A stretch of DNA of 57,026 bases from an uncultured Clostridia bacterium (GTDB taxonomy: Bacteria; Bacillota; Clostridia; Christensenellales; Aristaeellaceae). Each line of letters begins with the position of its first letter. Positions within the stretch are counted from its first letter, which is position 1. Shown one piece after another: positions 1 to 6,726 of this stretch. The stretch lies in the NCBI GenBank assembly GCA_947596085.1, contig CANQEW010000011.1:1-57026 (forward strand), read 5' to 3'. The position numbers were made by a program, and so were the translations under genes. Under the pieces are notes generated by a model. That model worked only from the letters and a program-made list of their open reading frames with translations. It was not told where the DNA came from and ran no database searches.

Positions 1-2
1 TC

Positions 3-182
3 CTTATTCCCACTTTATTCTACCATAAAATAAAAGCAGACTTCATGGTGTTTCTCCATGTGTCTACCTTTAGCTTAAGCCTCGACGAGATCAAAGAGGT
101 TGTGCGCAAGAATCACGATAAGACGGTAGAGTTTATAGATGTTGCCGCTGCGGAACAGTACCGTGAGTCACTGAAAATGTGA
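3..182 (+). CDS. C-terminal end of an unidentified protein (partial at left edge)
   Basis: A reading frame is open from the left edge to a TGA at 180-182, giving about 59 residues. The last residues read AAAEQYRESLKM. I do not recognise the family. The stretch 1-180 is about 43% G+C by my count, far below the surrounding genes, which fits transferred DNA or a mobile-element remnant. An internal ATG lies at 45 but has no good ribosome binding site, so the frame more likely continues from outside the window. A strong hairpin followed by TTTT lies 50 bases downstream and would suit it as a terminator. It could also be a chance open frame. Confidence 0.35.
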   Translation, partial: LIPTLFYHKIKADFMVFLHVSTFSLSLDEIKEVVRKNHDKTVEFIDVAAAEQYRESLKM

Positions 183-231
183 GCGCGGGGAAATCGTGTT
201 CGCGTTTTGAACGTTTCTAGGATCATATGTA

Positions 232-267
232 ATAGCGTCGAGCGAACCCGCTCGACGCTATAGTTTT
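232..267 (+). terminator. Rho-independent terminator, possibly bidirectional
   Basis: A perfect 13-bp stem (232-244 with 249-261) closes a 4-base AACC loop and is followed on the plus strand by TTTT at 264-267. It lies between the AT-rich partial gene and the 3' end of the tRNA cluster, so it can end the former and perhaps also the latter. Confidence 0.7.
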
Positions 268-342
268 GGTGATCCATCCGGGACTCGAACCCGGGGCCCT
301 CTGATTAAAAGTCAGATGCTCTACCGACTGAGCTAATGGATC
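267..342 (-). tRNA. tRNA-Lys (UUU)
   Basis: On the minus strand the acceptor stem GATCCAT pairs with ATGGATC. The anticodon loop CTTTTAA gives anticodon UUU (Lys), the T loop is TTCGAGT, and the discriminator is A. The 3' CCA is encoded at 267-269. Last gene of the minus-strand tRNA cluster. Confidence 0.97.
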
Positions 343-346
343 ACGT

Positions 347-421
347 TGGCTGGGGCGGCTGGGGTCGAACCAGCGAATGCCAGAGTCAAAGTCTGGTGCC
401 TTACCGCTTGGCTACGCCCCA
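347..421 (-). tRNA. tRNA-Gln (UUG)
   Basis: The minus strand shows acceptor stem TGGGGCG with CGCCCCA, an anticodon loop containing TTG (UUG, Gln), T arm GCTGG-TTCGACC-CCAGC, discriminator G and an encoded CCA at 347-349. Only 4 bases separate it from tRNA-Lys, so the two are very probably co-transcribed. Confidence 0.97.
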
Positions 422-428
422 TTAAAGC

Positions 429-449
429 AAAAAAGCCGCGGTGGCTTTT
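429..449 (-). terminator. Possible terminator inside the tRNA cluster
   Basis: On the minus strand AAAAGCC, a 5-base loop and GGCTTTT form a 7-bp stem running into six T (plus positions 429-434). It lies downstream of tRNA-His and just before tRNA-Gln. No clear separate promoter is visible for Gln-Lys, so it may be a partial terminator or a processing signal. Confidence 0.5.
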
Positions 450-482
450 ATTCACGAGGTTGATCAATTGTTGTAAGGCCCG

Positions 483-509
483 CGTTCGCGGCGCATCGCG
501 CCGCGAACG
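483..509. repeat. 12-bp perfect hairpin between tRNA-His and tRNA-Gln
   Basis: CGTTCGCGGCGC (483-494) is the exact reverse complement of 498-509 across a 3-base loop. No T run follows on either strand, so it looks more like a processing or stability structure than a terminator. Confidence 0.6.
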
Positions 510-514
510 GAGCG

Positions 515-592
515 TGGGGTGGGTGAAGAGACTCGAACTCTCGACCTCCAGGGCCACAACCTGGCACTCTAACCAACTGAGCTACACCCACC
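515..592 (-). tRNA. tRNA-His (GUG)
   Basis: The minus strand has acceptor stem GTGGGTG with CACCCAC, and the anticodon loop contains GTG (His). The extra G at position -1 (plus 592) that is diagnostic of tRNA-His faces C73 (plus 518). CCA is encoded at 515-517. Confidence 0.97.
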
Positions 593-598
593 ATAAGG

Positions 599-672
<74 letters not shown>

Positions 673-714
673 AAACATAGACGTGCGAAAGGAAAACCCT
701 ACCGACAGGACAAA

Positions 715-743
715 ATTATAGCACGACAGGCGGCTTTTGTCTA
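715..743 (-). promoter_or_regulatory. Promoter of the tRNA cluster
   Basis: On the minus strand the -35 box TAGACA (plus 738-743) and a perfect TATAAT -10 (plus 715-720) are separated by 17 bases, about 43 bases upstream of tRNA-Arg. Confidence 0.75.
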
Positions 744-765
744 TACTTTTTTTCAAATAAACGCA

Positions 766-794
766 TTTATTTAACTTTGAGAATGTGCTATACT
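766..794 (+). promoter_or_regulatory. Extended -10 promoter for the WG-repeat gene
   Basis: TGC-TATACT is an extended -10 (-10 at 789-794). TTTATT at 766-771 is a weak -35 at 17-base spacing. Transcription would begin about 801, at the proposed ATG, implying a leaderless or very short-leader mRNA. Confidence 0.5.
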
Positions 795-800
795 GGGCTT

Positions 801-2078
801 ATGAAGAGGATTGTTTGGTTTGCCGCCTGCCTCGCGCTGCTCCTCGGGAGCGCGCGCGCGGCGGTGGCGGTTCGGATGGACGGCGCGGCGGCGCTGCTGA
901 CCGTGGACGGAGGCGAGATCGTCGCCGAGGGCGTGTACGCGGACATCGTGTCGCTTGGCGGGGAATGGTTCGCCGCTTCGCCCGACGGGGAGCGCTGGTC
1001 GCTCCTGGACGCGAACGGAACTTCGCTGACTTCGGCGCGATACGACGAATTCTGCCTGCGCGGCGATGCGCTCTTGGCGCACCGAGACGGTGGCTGGGGG
1101 CGAATGAGCCGCACGGGCGCGGAGCTCGGCGCGTTTGATTACGAGGAAATTCTGATCGACGGTGCGGGCGGCTGCTGGGCGTTGCGGGAGGAGGATGAGC
1201 TGCTGGCCGTACTGCTGCTGGACGAAGATGGGCGCGCGCGGGACAGCGGCCTGCGCGCGCGGCAAGCGGGTGAGCCGTCGGAGGGCCTGCTGCCGCTGCG
1301 GTTCGAGGACGGACACTGGGGCTACTGCGACGCATCGGGCGAATTGACGATTCCGGCGCGCTTCGATTGGGCCGGGAGCTTCGTCTCCGGCTGTGCCGCC
1401 GCGGTCGCCGGCGAATGCTATGGCGCGATCGACATAAGCGGCGCGTGGATCGTGGAGCCGGCATACAATTTTCTGGAGATTTCACCGAAGGGTTTCCTGC
1501 TTGCGGCGGACGCGGATGGAGTGCGGATGTTTGCGGCGGATGGAAGCATTATCGCCGAATATCCGGACGAGGGCGCGTGGGCCGCGCTGGTGGGCGAGGG
1601 CTGCGTCGTGGGCGACAGCGAAGCGCTGCGGGTGCTCGACTCGGAGGGAAAGCCGCTGGAGACGCTCGCGCCGGACGCCTCGGTGTCCGAGGGAGTGGGC
1701 GGCCAGTTCGTGATCTCCGAGGGCATGTGGGGCGAGGCGTGCGTGCGCCTGTCGGGCACGGACGCGGCCTATCAAAACCTATATCCGCTGGGAATGGCGA
1801 ACGGCGCGTCCATTTACGCCTGCATGGAGGCCAACGCGGCGCGCTATCAAAACGATTTGCTCAACGAGGTGCAGGTATCCGTGGACATGGATTCCGCGCG
1901 CTACGGCCTGGTAAACGGCGCGGGCGAACCGCTCCTGCCCTGCGATTATCTGTCGATTCAATATCTCGCGGACGACCGCTTTCTGGCGCGGACCGAGAGT
2001 CAGTGGCGAATGATCGACTCCCGCGGCAAGGTCTACTGGCGCGGCGGGTTCACGCAAACTGCAGCGCCCAGTTCCTGA
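801..2078 (+). CDS. Secreted WG-repeat protein
   Basis: About 425 residues. An N-terminal signal peptide (MKRIVWFAACLALLLGSARA) predicts export. The mature part holds imperfect WG (KWG-type) beta repeats, for example GWGRMSRTGAE, GHWGYCDASGE followed by IPARFDWAGSF, CYGAIDISGAW with IVEPAYNF, and QWRMIDSRGKV near the C-terminus. Such repeats usually serve as protein-binding or scaffold modules, and no catalytic motif is visible. I chose ATG 801 because it begins the signal peptide. The longer frame from TTG 777 would put the -10 box inside the gene. No Shine-Dalgarno precedes the ATG. The last 29 bases overlap the convergent carboxypeptidase gene. Function is unknown beyond the fold. Confidence 0.8.
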   Translation: MKRIVWFAACLALLLGSARAAVAVRMDGAAALLTVDGGEIVAEGVYADIVSLGGEWFAASPDGERWSLLDANGTSLTSARYDEFCLRGDALLAHRDGGWGRMSRTGAELGAFDYEEILIDGAGGCWALREEDELLAVLLLDEDGRARDSGLRARQAGEPSEGLLPLRFEDGHWGYCDASGELTIPARFDWAGSFVSGCAAAVAGECYGAIDISGAWIVEPAYNFLEISPKGFLLAADADGVRMFAADGSIIAEYPDEGAWAALVGEGCVVGDSEALRVLDSEGKPLETLAPDASVSEGVGGQFVISEGMWGEACVRLSGTDAAYQNLYPLGMANGASIYACMEANAARYQNDLLNEVQVSVDMDSARYGLVNGAGEPLLPCDYLSIQYLADDRFLARTESQWRMIDSRGKVYWRGGFTQTAAPSS

Positions 2079-3162
2079 GCACGCTGCGGATGGCCGCGCT
2101 GAAGCTCCACGCCTCCACCGCGCCCGCCGCCACGAGATCGCAGCGGTCGATGACTTCTCCATCGCTCATCAGCCGCGCGGAGCCGACCACCTGACCGGCG
2201 CGCACCGGCGCGGTGAGCGGGGAGATGTCCACCGCTACCTCGGCGGACTTGCCGATCTCCACCGCGCCGGAGAGCGACTCCGCGGCCACGGCGCGCACGC
2301 TGGCCTGGTCGCCGCCCAGCACACTCACCTGCGCGGCCTCCTGCCCCTCCTCCAGCGCGCGCTCCATGCGGTAGTGTTCGAAGCCGTAGTCCAATATGGA
2401 GGTCGCCGTATCAAACCAGGTGTAGCAATTGAGCACCGCACCGATCAGTTCCAAGCCGTCGCGCTCCGCCGAGAACACCAGGCAGCGCCCGGCCTTCGAC
2501 GTGAATCCCGTCTTGCCGCCCGTCGCGCCCTCGTAGGTGGACAGCAGGCGGTTTTTGTTTTCCAGCACGCGGCTGTACTCGTTGCCCACCCAGGGGATGA
2601 TCTTCTTCTGGGTGCCGGTGATGGTGCGGAAGTCCTCGTTTTTGAGCGCCTCGCGCATGATGCGCGCCAGCCCCAGCGCCGAGGCGCGGTGGCCGTCCGC
2701 GTCGAGGCCGTGCGGGTTGACGAAGTGCGCGTCGGCGTTGAGCTCCGCCGCCCGGGCGTTGGCGAGCTCCGCGAAGGCGGGCACGCTGCCCGCCACGTGC
2801 TCGGCGATTGCCACCGCCGCGTCGTTGCCGCTGCGCAGCATCAGGCCGTAGAGCATCTGCTCCATCGTGAGCGTCTCGCCCTCGGAGAGGTAGATGGACG
2901 TGCCCGTCACGCCGTGGGCGTTCGGCCCGGCGGTCACCTTCTCGTCGAGCGCGCAGTTTTCCAGCGCCAGCAGCGCGGTCATGATCTTCGTGCAGGAGGC
3001 CTCCGGCAGCATCTCGTCGGCGTTCTGCGCGAAGAGCACGCGGCCGCTGTCGCCGTCGATGAGCACGGCTCCCTTCGCCGCCACCGTGAGCGCCTCCGAG
3101 CCCCGCGCCCCCGGACAGAGAACAATCAGAACCGACAGAACCAGCAAAACGAATCTGCGCAT
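2050..3162 (-). CDS. D-alanyl-D-alanine carboxypeptidase (PBP5/DacA-DacF family)
   Basis: 370 residues with a signal peptide (about 1-24). The three active-site motifs of penicillin-binding proteins are present: SCTK at 56-59 (nucleophile S56), SGN at 111-113 and KTG at 217-219. After about residue 265 comes a beta-rich C-terminal domain of the PBP5_C type. Family knowledge: these enzymes remove the terminal D-Ala from peptidoglycan stem peptides outside the membrane, and one paralogue (DacF) works during sporulation. I cannot tell which paralogue this is. The ATG is preceded by GGAGG (plus 3171-3175, 8-base spacing), which lies inside the terminator-like hairpin at 3171-3191. Its 3' end overlaps the convergent WG-repeat gene by 29 bases. 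Confidence 0.92.
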   Translation of the reverse strand: MRRFVLLVLSVLIVLCPGARGSEALTVAAKGAVLIDGDSGRVLFAQNADEMLPEASCTKIMTALLALENCALDEKVTAGPNAHGVTGTSIYLSEGETLTMEQMLYGLMLRSGNDAAVAIAEHVAGSVPAFAELANARAAELNADAHFVNPHGLDADGHRASALGLARIMREALKNEDFRTITGTQKKIIPWVGNEYSRVLENKNRLLSTYEGATGGKTGFTSKAGRCLVFSAERDGLELIGAVLNCYTWFDTATSILDYGFEHYRMERALEEGQEAAQVSVLGGDQASVRAVAAESLSGAVEIGKSAEVAVDISPLTAPVRAGQVVGSARLMSDGEVIDRCDLVAAGAVEAWSFSAAIRSVLRNWALQFA

Positions 3163-3164
3163 AG

Positions 3165-3191
3165 AAAAAACCTCCGACCTTCCGTCGGAGG
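3165..3191 (-). terminator. Terminator hairpin containing the carboxypeptidase Shine-Dalgarno
   Basis: CCTCCGAC (3171-3178) pairs with GTCGGAGG (3184-3191). On the minus strand the stem runs into six T, a terminator for the DUF1836 gene. The same GGAGG in the 3' arm is the Shine-Dalgarno of the downstream carboxypeptidase. Confidence 0.7.
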
Positions 3192-3214
3192 ATTTTATGC
3201 GCCCGGGCGGGAGA

Positions 3215-3712
3215 TTATGGTTCGTTCTCGAAATCCTCCGCGTTCAGCAGGCATTCGCAGCCCGCGTGGTAGGCCGAGGCGAACACCGCGCGGTCCATCG
3301 CCGGGGAGAGCGCGCTGCGCAGCGAGAGCATTTCACGTATGGCCTGGCTCTGACGTTCGCAGAATAGATCGTAGAGCGCGCGAATCTCCTCCTCGCTTTC
3401 GACGCGGAGCATCTCGCGGATGTCCTCCATCATGCACACCTGCTTGAGCGCCACGATCATGATCAGCAGCGCGATCTGCACCCGGCTGTACTTCTTGCCG
3501 GTCGGACGCGGGATGAGCTTGTTTTTCACGTAGTTATTGATCATCGGCGCAGAGAGGTAGCGCTTGGTGGAGTCGCCGTAGAGCGGCTCGTAAGCGCGGG
3601 TGATGAAGGTGATCACCTGATCCATGTACAGGCCGAGGTCGGGGATGTGCTCCCAGGGCACGGGCTGGTATCGCCCGATTTCACCGTATACGCGCTCCGA
3701 TCCGTTGTCCAT
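3215..3712 (-). CDS. DUF1836-family protein (probable helix-turn-helix regulator)
   Basis: 165 residues from ATG 3712, which is preceded by GGGAGGGG. The longer upstream extension has no ribosome binding site. The segment around YLSAPMINNYVKNKLIPRP, followed by YSRVQIALLIMIVALKQV, is typical of DUF1836 (YkrK-like) proteins, whose N-terminal half resembles MerR-type helix-turn-helix proteins. The family is thought to be regulatory. It is transcribed divergently from the GDSL hydrolase gene, whose promoter carries a long palindrome, so this protein may bind there (inference). The transcript ends at the hairpin 3171-3191. Confidence 0.75.
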   Translation of the reverse strand: MDNGSERVYGEIGRYQPVPWEHIPDLGLYMDQVITFITRAYEPLYGDSTKRYLSAPMINNYVKNKLIPRPTGKKYSRVQIALLIMIVALKQVCMMEDIREMLRVESEEEIRALYDLFCERQSQAIREMLSLRSALSPAMDRAVFASAYHAGCECLLNAEDFENEP

Positions 3713-3731
3713 GCCGACCCCTCCCGCGGAA

Positions 3732-3760
3732 ATTATAGCATATTTCGCGCGTTTTGCCAA
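3732..3760 (-). promoter_or_regulatory. Promoter of the DUF1836 gene
   Basis: On the minus strand TTGGCA (plus 3755-3760) and TATAAT (plus 3732-3737) are spaced by exactly 17 bases, immediately upstream of GGGAGGGG and ATG 3712. Confidence 0.8.
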
Positions 3761-3768
3761 CAGGGGCC

Positions 3769-3797
3769 TTGACAATGAGAGGAAAATGATGTAATCT
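3769..3797 (+). promoter_or_regulatory. Promoter of the GDSL hydrolase gene
   Basis: A perfect TTGACA (-35, 3769-3774) is followed after 17 bases by TAATCT (3792-3797). The -10 lies in the left arm of the palindrome at 3793-3815, which suggests repression. Confidence 0.6.
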
Positions 3798-3815
3798 AGT
3801 TTTGAAAACTAGATT
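3793..3815. promoter_or_regulatory. 23-bp perfect palindrome (candidate operator)
   Basis: The arm AATCTAGTTTT (3793-3803) and its exact reverse complement (3805-3815) flank one central G. The palindrome covers the -10 box and the expected start point of the GDSL gene, the classic place for a repressor dimer. Its A/T-rich sequence contrasts with the G+C-rich flanks. The binding protein is unknown. Confidence 0.65.
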
Positions 3816-3831
3816 CTATGGAGGCAAGAAT

Positions 3832-4503
3832 ATGAAATTTGCCGGGCTGAGCGTGTGGGGGGATTCCATCGCGAAGGGCGTGGTCTTTGACGAGGCGCGC
3901 GGCCGCTACGCGGTCTGCCGGGACAACTGCCTGCAGCGGCTGAGCCGGGAGGCGGGAATCTCCGTGGAAAACTATTCGGTGATGGGCCAGACCAGCGACG
4001 CGGGCCTGGAGCGGATGCGCGCGGGCGGGCTCAAGCCGGATCGGGTGGCCGTGATCGAATACGGCGGAAACGACTGCGACCTGGACTGGCGTGCGGTGTC
4101 CGAACATCCGGAAGAATTGCAGTACGGAAAGGTGCCGGTGGAGCGCTTCACCGAAAACCTGGCGGAAATGGTGCGCCGGGCGCGGGAGGCGGGAATGTTT
4201 CCGGTGCTGGTCACGCCGCCGCCGCTGATTGCCCAGCGCTACTACGATTGGATCTGCCGCGGCCTGAACGCGCAGAATATACTGCGCTATCTGGGCGACG
4301 TGGATCACATCTACCGCTGGCAGGACAACTATGCCGAGCACGTGCGCGCGCTGGCGGAAAGGCTGAATGTGAAGCTGGTGGACATCCGCGAGCGGATGCT
4401 CGCGGCCGGACGGCTGCCGGAGCTGATGTGCGTGGACGGCATCCACCCCAACGCCGCGGGGCACGAGCTCATCTATCAAACCGTCGCGCCGATGCTGGGC
4501 TAG
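3832..4503 (+). CDS. SGNH/GDSL-family hydrolase
   Basis: 223 residues from ATG 3832, with GGAGG 8 bases upstream. The family blocks are visible: GDS at 10-12 with nucleophile Ser12, a conserved Gly in VMGQTS, GGND at 78-81 (oxyanion Asn) and the D202-x-x-H205 dyad in VDGIHPN. There is no signal peptide, so it probably acts in the cytoplasm as an esterase or acylhydrolase on small acylated substrates. The exact substrate cannot be read from the sequence. Promoter and palindrome upstream suggest regulated expression, perhaps by the divergent DUF1836 protein. Its TAG stop overlaps the convergent sirtuin stop within the tetranucleotide CTAG. Confidence 0.88.
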   Translation: MKFAGLSVWGDSIAKGVVFDEARGRYAVCRDNCLQRLSREAGISVENYSVMGQTSDAGLERMRAGGLKPDRVAVIEYGGNDCDLDWRAVSEHPEELQYGKVPVERFTENLAEMVRRAREAGMFPVLVTPPPLIAQRYYDWICRGLNAQNILRYLGDVDHIYRWQDNYAEHVRALAERLNVKLVDIRERMLAAGRLPELMCVDGIHPNAAGHELIYQTVAPMLG

Positions 4504-5372
4504 GCGCGCAGCAGGGAGAGAACCTCGCCGATGTCGCCGTTCAGGCAGATGGAGCGATCCGCGATCCGGTCCGGACAGGCGGCCTCGCCAAAGTTGACGC
4601 AGGCGTAGACGGCGTTCGGATTCCGGTCGGTCATCCGCCAGAAGGGATACTTGATAATGCCGGGGGTGTTGTAGCCCACGCCCAGCTCCAGAAACAGCGT
4701 CCGCGCGCCCGCGTGGGAGCGCAGGAAGCGGCCGTAGCGCTCCGCCGCGCGGCGCCAGCCCTCGTCCTCGACGAACTTGTCGTCCGCGCGCAGGTTCATG
4801 ACCATGGGTTTGCCGCAGTGCGGGCATACGGGCAGCAGCTCGCCCGGCACGCGCATGTCCCGCTGGCGCTCCCACATCGCGCGCACGGCGGTCTCGTTGT
4901 CGAAGGTTTCCTGCCGGCAGGGTTCACCGCACTGAAACAGGCCGTAATCGCCCTGCGTGTAGAACAGCCGCTCCTTTTCAAAGCCCGCCTTCTGAAAGCA
5001 GTGGTCCACGTTCGTGGTGATCACGAAGTAGTCCTTGTCCCGCGCGAGCGCCAGCAGATCGCCGTAGACGGGCTTGGGCGCGTCCATGTAGCGATTGATC
5101 ATGATGTAGCGGCTCCAATAGGCCCAGAATTCCTCCCGCGTGTCAAAGGGATAGAAGCCGCCGGAATACATGTCCCGAAAGCCGTACTTCGCGGCAAAAT
5201 CGGAAAAATACTTTTGAAAGCGCTCGCCCTCGTAGAGAAAGCCCGCCGAGGTGGAGAGCCCCGCGCCCGCGCCGATCACCAGCGCGTCCGCGGCGGAGAG
5301 CGCCCCCTTCAAACGCTCAATTTGATCCGAGAAGCTCCCGGTAGATTTCGAAATCGACGTCCTTGTAGACAT
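4500..5372 (-). CDS. SirTM-type sirtuin (protein ADP-ribosyltransferase)
   Basis: 290 residues, start ATG 5372 with GGAGG at 9-base spacing. Sirtuin features are the NAD-binding GAGAGLS (34-40), TTNVD (119-123) and four zinc-type cysteines (C148, C152, C183, C186). The catalytic His of deacylase sirtuins is replaced by Gln140 in TQGDYG. Asn121 and Gln140 stand 19 residues apart, as do the catalytic Asn and Gln described for SirTM enzymes of Staphylococcus and Streptococcus. Those enzymes ADP-ribosylate a lipoylated GcvH-like carrier rather than deacylate. No GcvH-L or LplA2 gene is present here, so the target is open. Last gene of the operon, overlapping the macrodomain gene by 56 bases, so translation is probably coupled. 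Confidence 0.9.
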   Translation of the reverse strand: MSTRTSISKSTGSFSDQIERLKGALSAADALVIGAGAGLSTSAGFLYEGERFQKYFSDFAAKYGFRDMYSGGFYPFDTREEFWAYWSRYIMINRYMDAPKPVYGDLLALARDKDYFVITTNVDHCFQKAGFEKERLFYTQGDYGLFQCGEPCRQETFDNETAVRAMWERQRDMRVPGELLPVCPHCGKPMVMNLRADDKFVEDEGWRRAAERYGRFLRSHAGARTLFLELGVGYNTPGIIKYPFWRMTDRNPNAVYACVNFGEAACPDRIADRSICLNGDIGEVLSLLRA

Positions 5373-6096
5373 TGAATATGACCTCCAATTGGCCGTCCCT
5401 GCGCGCGGGGTGCGCCCGTACGGTCTCGACGGCGATCTCCGCTGCGCGGCGGTTGGGGAAGTGGAACTCTCCCGTGGAAATGCAGCAGAAGGCGACGCTG
5501 CGAAGGCCGCTCTCCCGCGCGAGGTCCAGGCAGGAGCGGTAGCAGGACGCGAGCTGCGCCTCGTGCCGCGCCGTGAGCGCGCCGGAGACGATGGGTCCCA
5601 CCGTGTGCAGCACGTATTTGCAGGGCAGGTTGTACGCGGGGGTGAGCTTCGCGCGTCCAATCGGTTCCTCATGCCCCTGCACGCGCATTTGCTCCGCGCA
5701 CGCGAGGCGCAGCTGCACACCCGCGTAGCTATGGATGCAGTTGTCGATGCAGCCGTGACAGGGCACGTAGCAGCCAGTCATGCCGCTGTTGGCGGCGTTG
5801 ACGATGGCATCGCAGCGCAGGCGGGTGATGTCGCCCTGCCAGAGATAGACGCCGGGCTCGGCCGGAGCCAGATCGGCCAGATCGACGACGCCCTTCGCGG
5901 CGGCCTCCGCGCGCAGAAACGCGTCCTGCACGGCGAGAAATTCCCCGCCGATGGGCTTCGGCGCGCGCACGTTCATCAGGGAGCGCAGCAGCCGCCACTG
6001 GTCCCGCACGCCGTCCGGGATGCGCATTCCCCGGTACTCCGGTTCCTCGGCCAGCAGTTCGCGAATTAGAAAGCGCCTTCGTTCGTCCTGCGTCAT
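5317..6096 (-). CDS. Zinc-containing macrodomain protein-ADP-ribose hydrolase
   Basis: 259 residues. The macrodomain core begins near residue 83 with VYLWQGDITRLRCDAIVNAAN, of which VNAAN at 99-103 binds ADP-ribose. The segment GCYVPCHGCIDNCIH (from 108) carries Cys109, His114 and Cys116, the zinc ligands expected in the SirTM-linked macrodomain class. Further ADP-ribose contacts are likely at HTVGPIVSG and CISTGEFHFP. The N-terminal 80 residues form the helical extension usual in this subfamily. Family knowledge: these enzymes remove the ADP-ribose that SirTM adds, making the modification reversible. It overlaps the upstream flavin/ferredoxin gene by 4 bases (ATGA) and the downstream sirtuin gene by 56. 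Confidence 0.93.
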   Translation of the reverse strand: MTQDERRRFLIRELLAEEPEYRGMRIPDGVRDQWRLLRSLMNVRAPKPIGGEFLAVQDAFLRAEAAAKGVVDLADLAPAEPGVYLWQGDITRLRCDAIVNAANSGMTGCYVPCHGCIDNCIHSYAGVQLRLACAEQMRVQGHEEPIGRAKLTPAYNLPCKYVLHTVGPIVSGALTARHEAQLASCYRSCLDLARESGLRSVAFCCISTGEFHFPNRRAAEIAVETVRAHPARRDGQLEVIFNVYKDVDFEIYRELLGSN

Positions 6097-6716
6097 GTCT
6101 CATTCACCTCTTTCACGGCCCCGACGGGGCAGACCGCGCGGCAGTTGGCGCAGTGCAGGCAGTGCTCCCGCTGAATTCGATAGGGTGCGCCCGGCTCGAT
6201 GCAGCGCTGCGGGCAGTGTTCCAGGCAGCTTCCGCAGCCGACGCAGGCGTCGGTGATCCGGTAGCCCTTCGGGTGGAGTTTCCCATTTCCCATGACATAG
6301 CTCTCCCGGAAGATGGGATGAACGCCCAGGCAGAAGTACTCGATCTCCGCGTCCGCGATGCGAAACACGATGCCCGCCAAATCGCGCGTGTCGCCGGGAT
6401 AGACGTTCGCCAGGTAGGGCTGTTCCGCGAAGATCGCGTCAATCCACTTGCGTTGCTCCTCCTCCGCGACGGCCTCCGCGCGGCCGGATAAGCGGATCAT
6501 CTCCTTGTACTTCGTGTAGCCGAGCGCCTGAACGTGCCCGTCTTCCAGCAGCTGCTTGCAGAAGGCCTTTCCCCTGGCGGTGAAGAAGTACATTGCGTCC
6601 GGCTCATAGTGGATGGCGCTGATGTTGCGAACCTGCGGCAGCCCCTGCGCGTCCACCGTGGCGAACGCGAGCACGCCCACGTATTGCAGCTTTTTCAGAC
6701 AGGTTTGAGCATCCAT
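6093..6716 (-). CDS. FMN-binding (PNPOx-like) and 2[4Fe-4S] ferredoxin fusion protein
   Basis: 207 residues. Residues 1-140 resemble the split-barrel flavin-binding fold of pyridoxamine-phosphate-oxidase-like proteins (VGVLAFATVDAQGLPQVRNI, then AMYFFTARGK). The C-terminus is a two-cluster ferredoxin: C158-x2-C161-x2-C164-x3-C168 and C186-x2-C189-x2-C192-x3-C196. It probably moves electrons between ferredoxin-type donors and a flavin or partner enzyme in the cytoplasm. ATG 6716 is chosen for the AGGTGAGG ahead of it, although GTG 6725 is in frame. Only 10 bases separate it from the nitroreductase gene. Possible partners in the operon are the nitroreductase and the radical SAM enzyme (inference). 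Confidence 0.88.
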   Translation of the reverse strand: MDAQTCLKKLQYVGVLAFATVDAQGLPQVRNISAIHYEPDAMYFFTARGKAFCKQLLEDGHVQALGYTKYKEMIRLSGRAEAVAEEEQRKWIDAIFAEQPYLANVYPGDTRDLAGIVFRIADAEIEYFCLGVHPIFRESYVMGNGKLHPKGYRITDACVGCGSCLEHCPQRCIEPGAPYRIQREHCLHCANCRAVCPVGAVKEVNET

Positions 6717-6726
6717 GCGCCTCACC

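Noticed and set aside
4500-5372. Ordinary protein deacetylase sirtuin
   Set aside because: The catalytic His is replaced by Gln140 and the neighbouring gene is the SirTM-linked zinc macrodomain, so the ADP-ribosylating class fits better.
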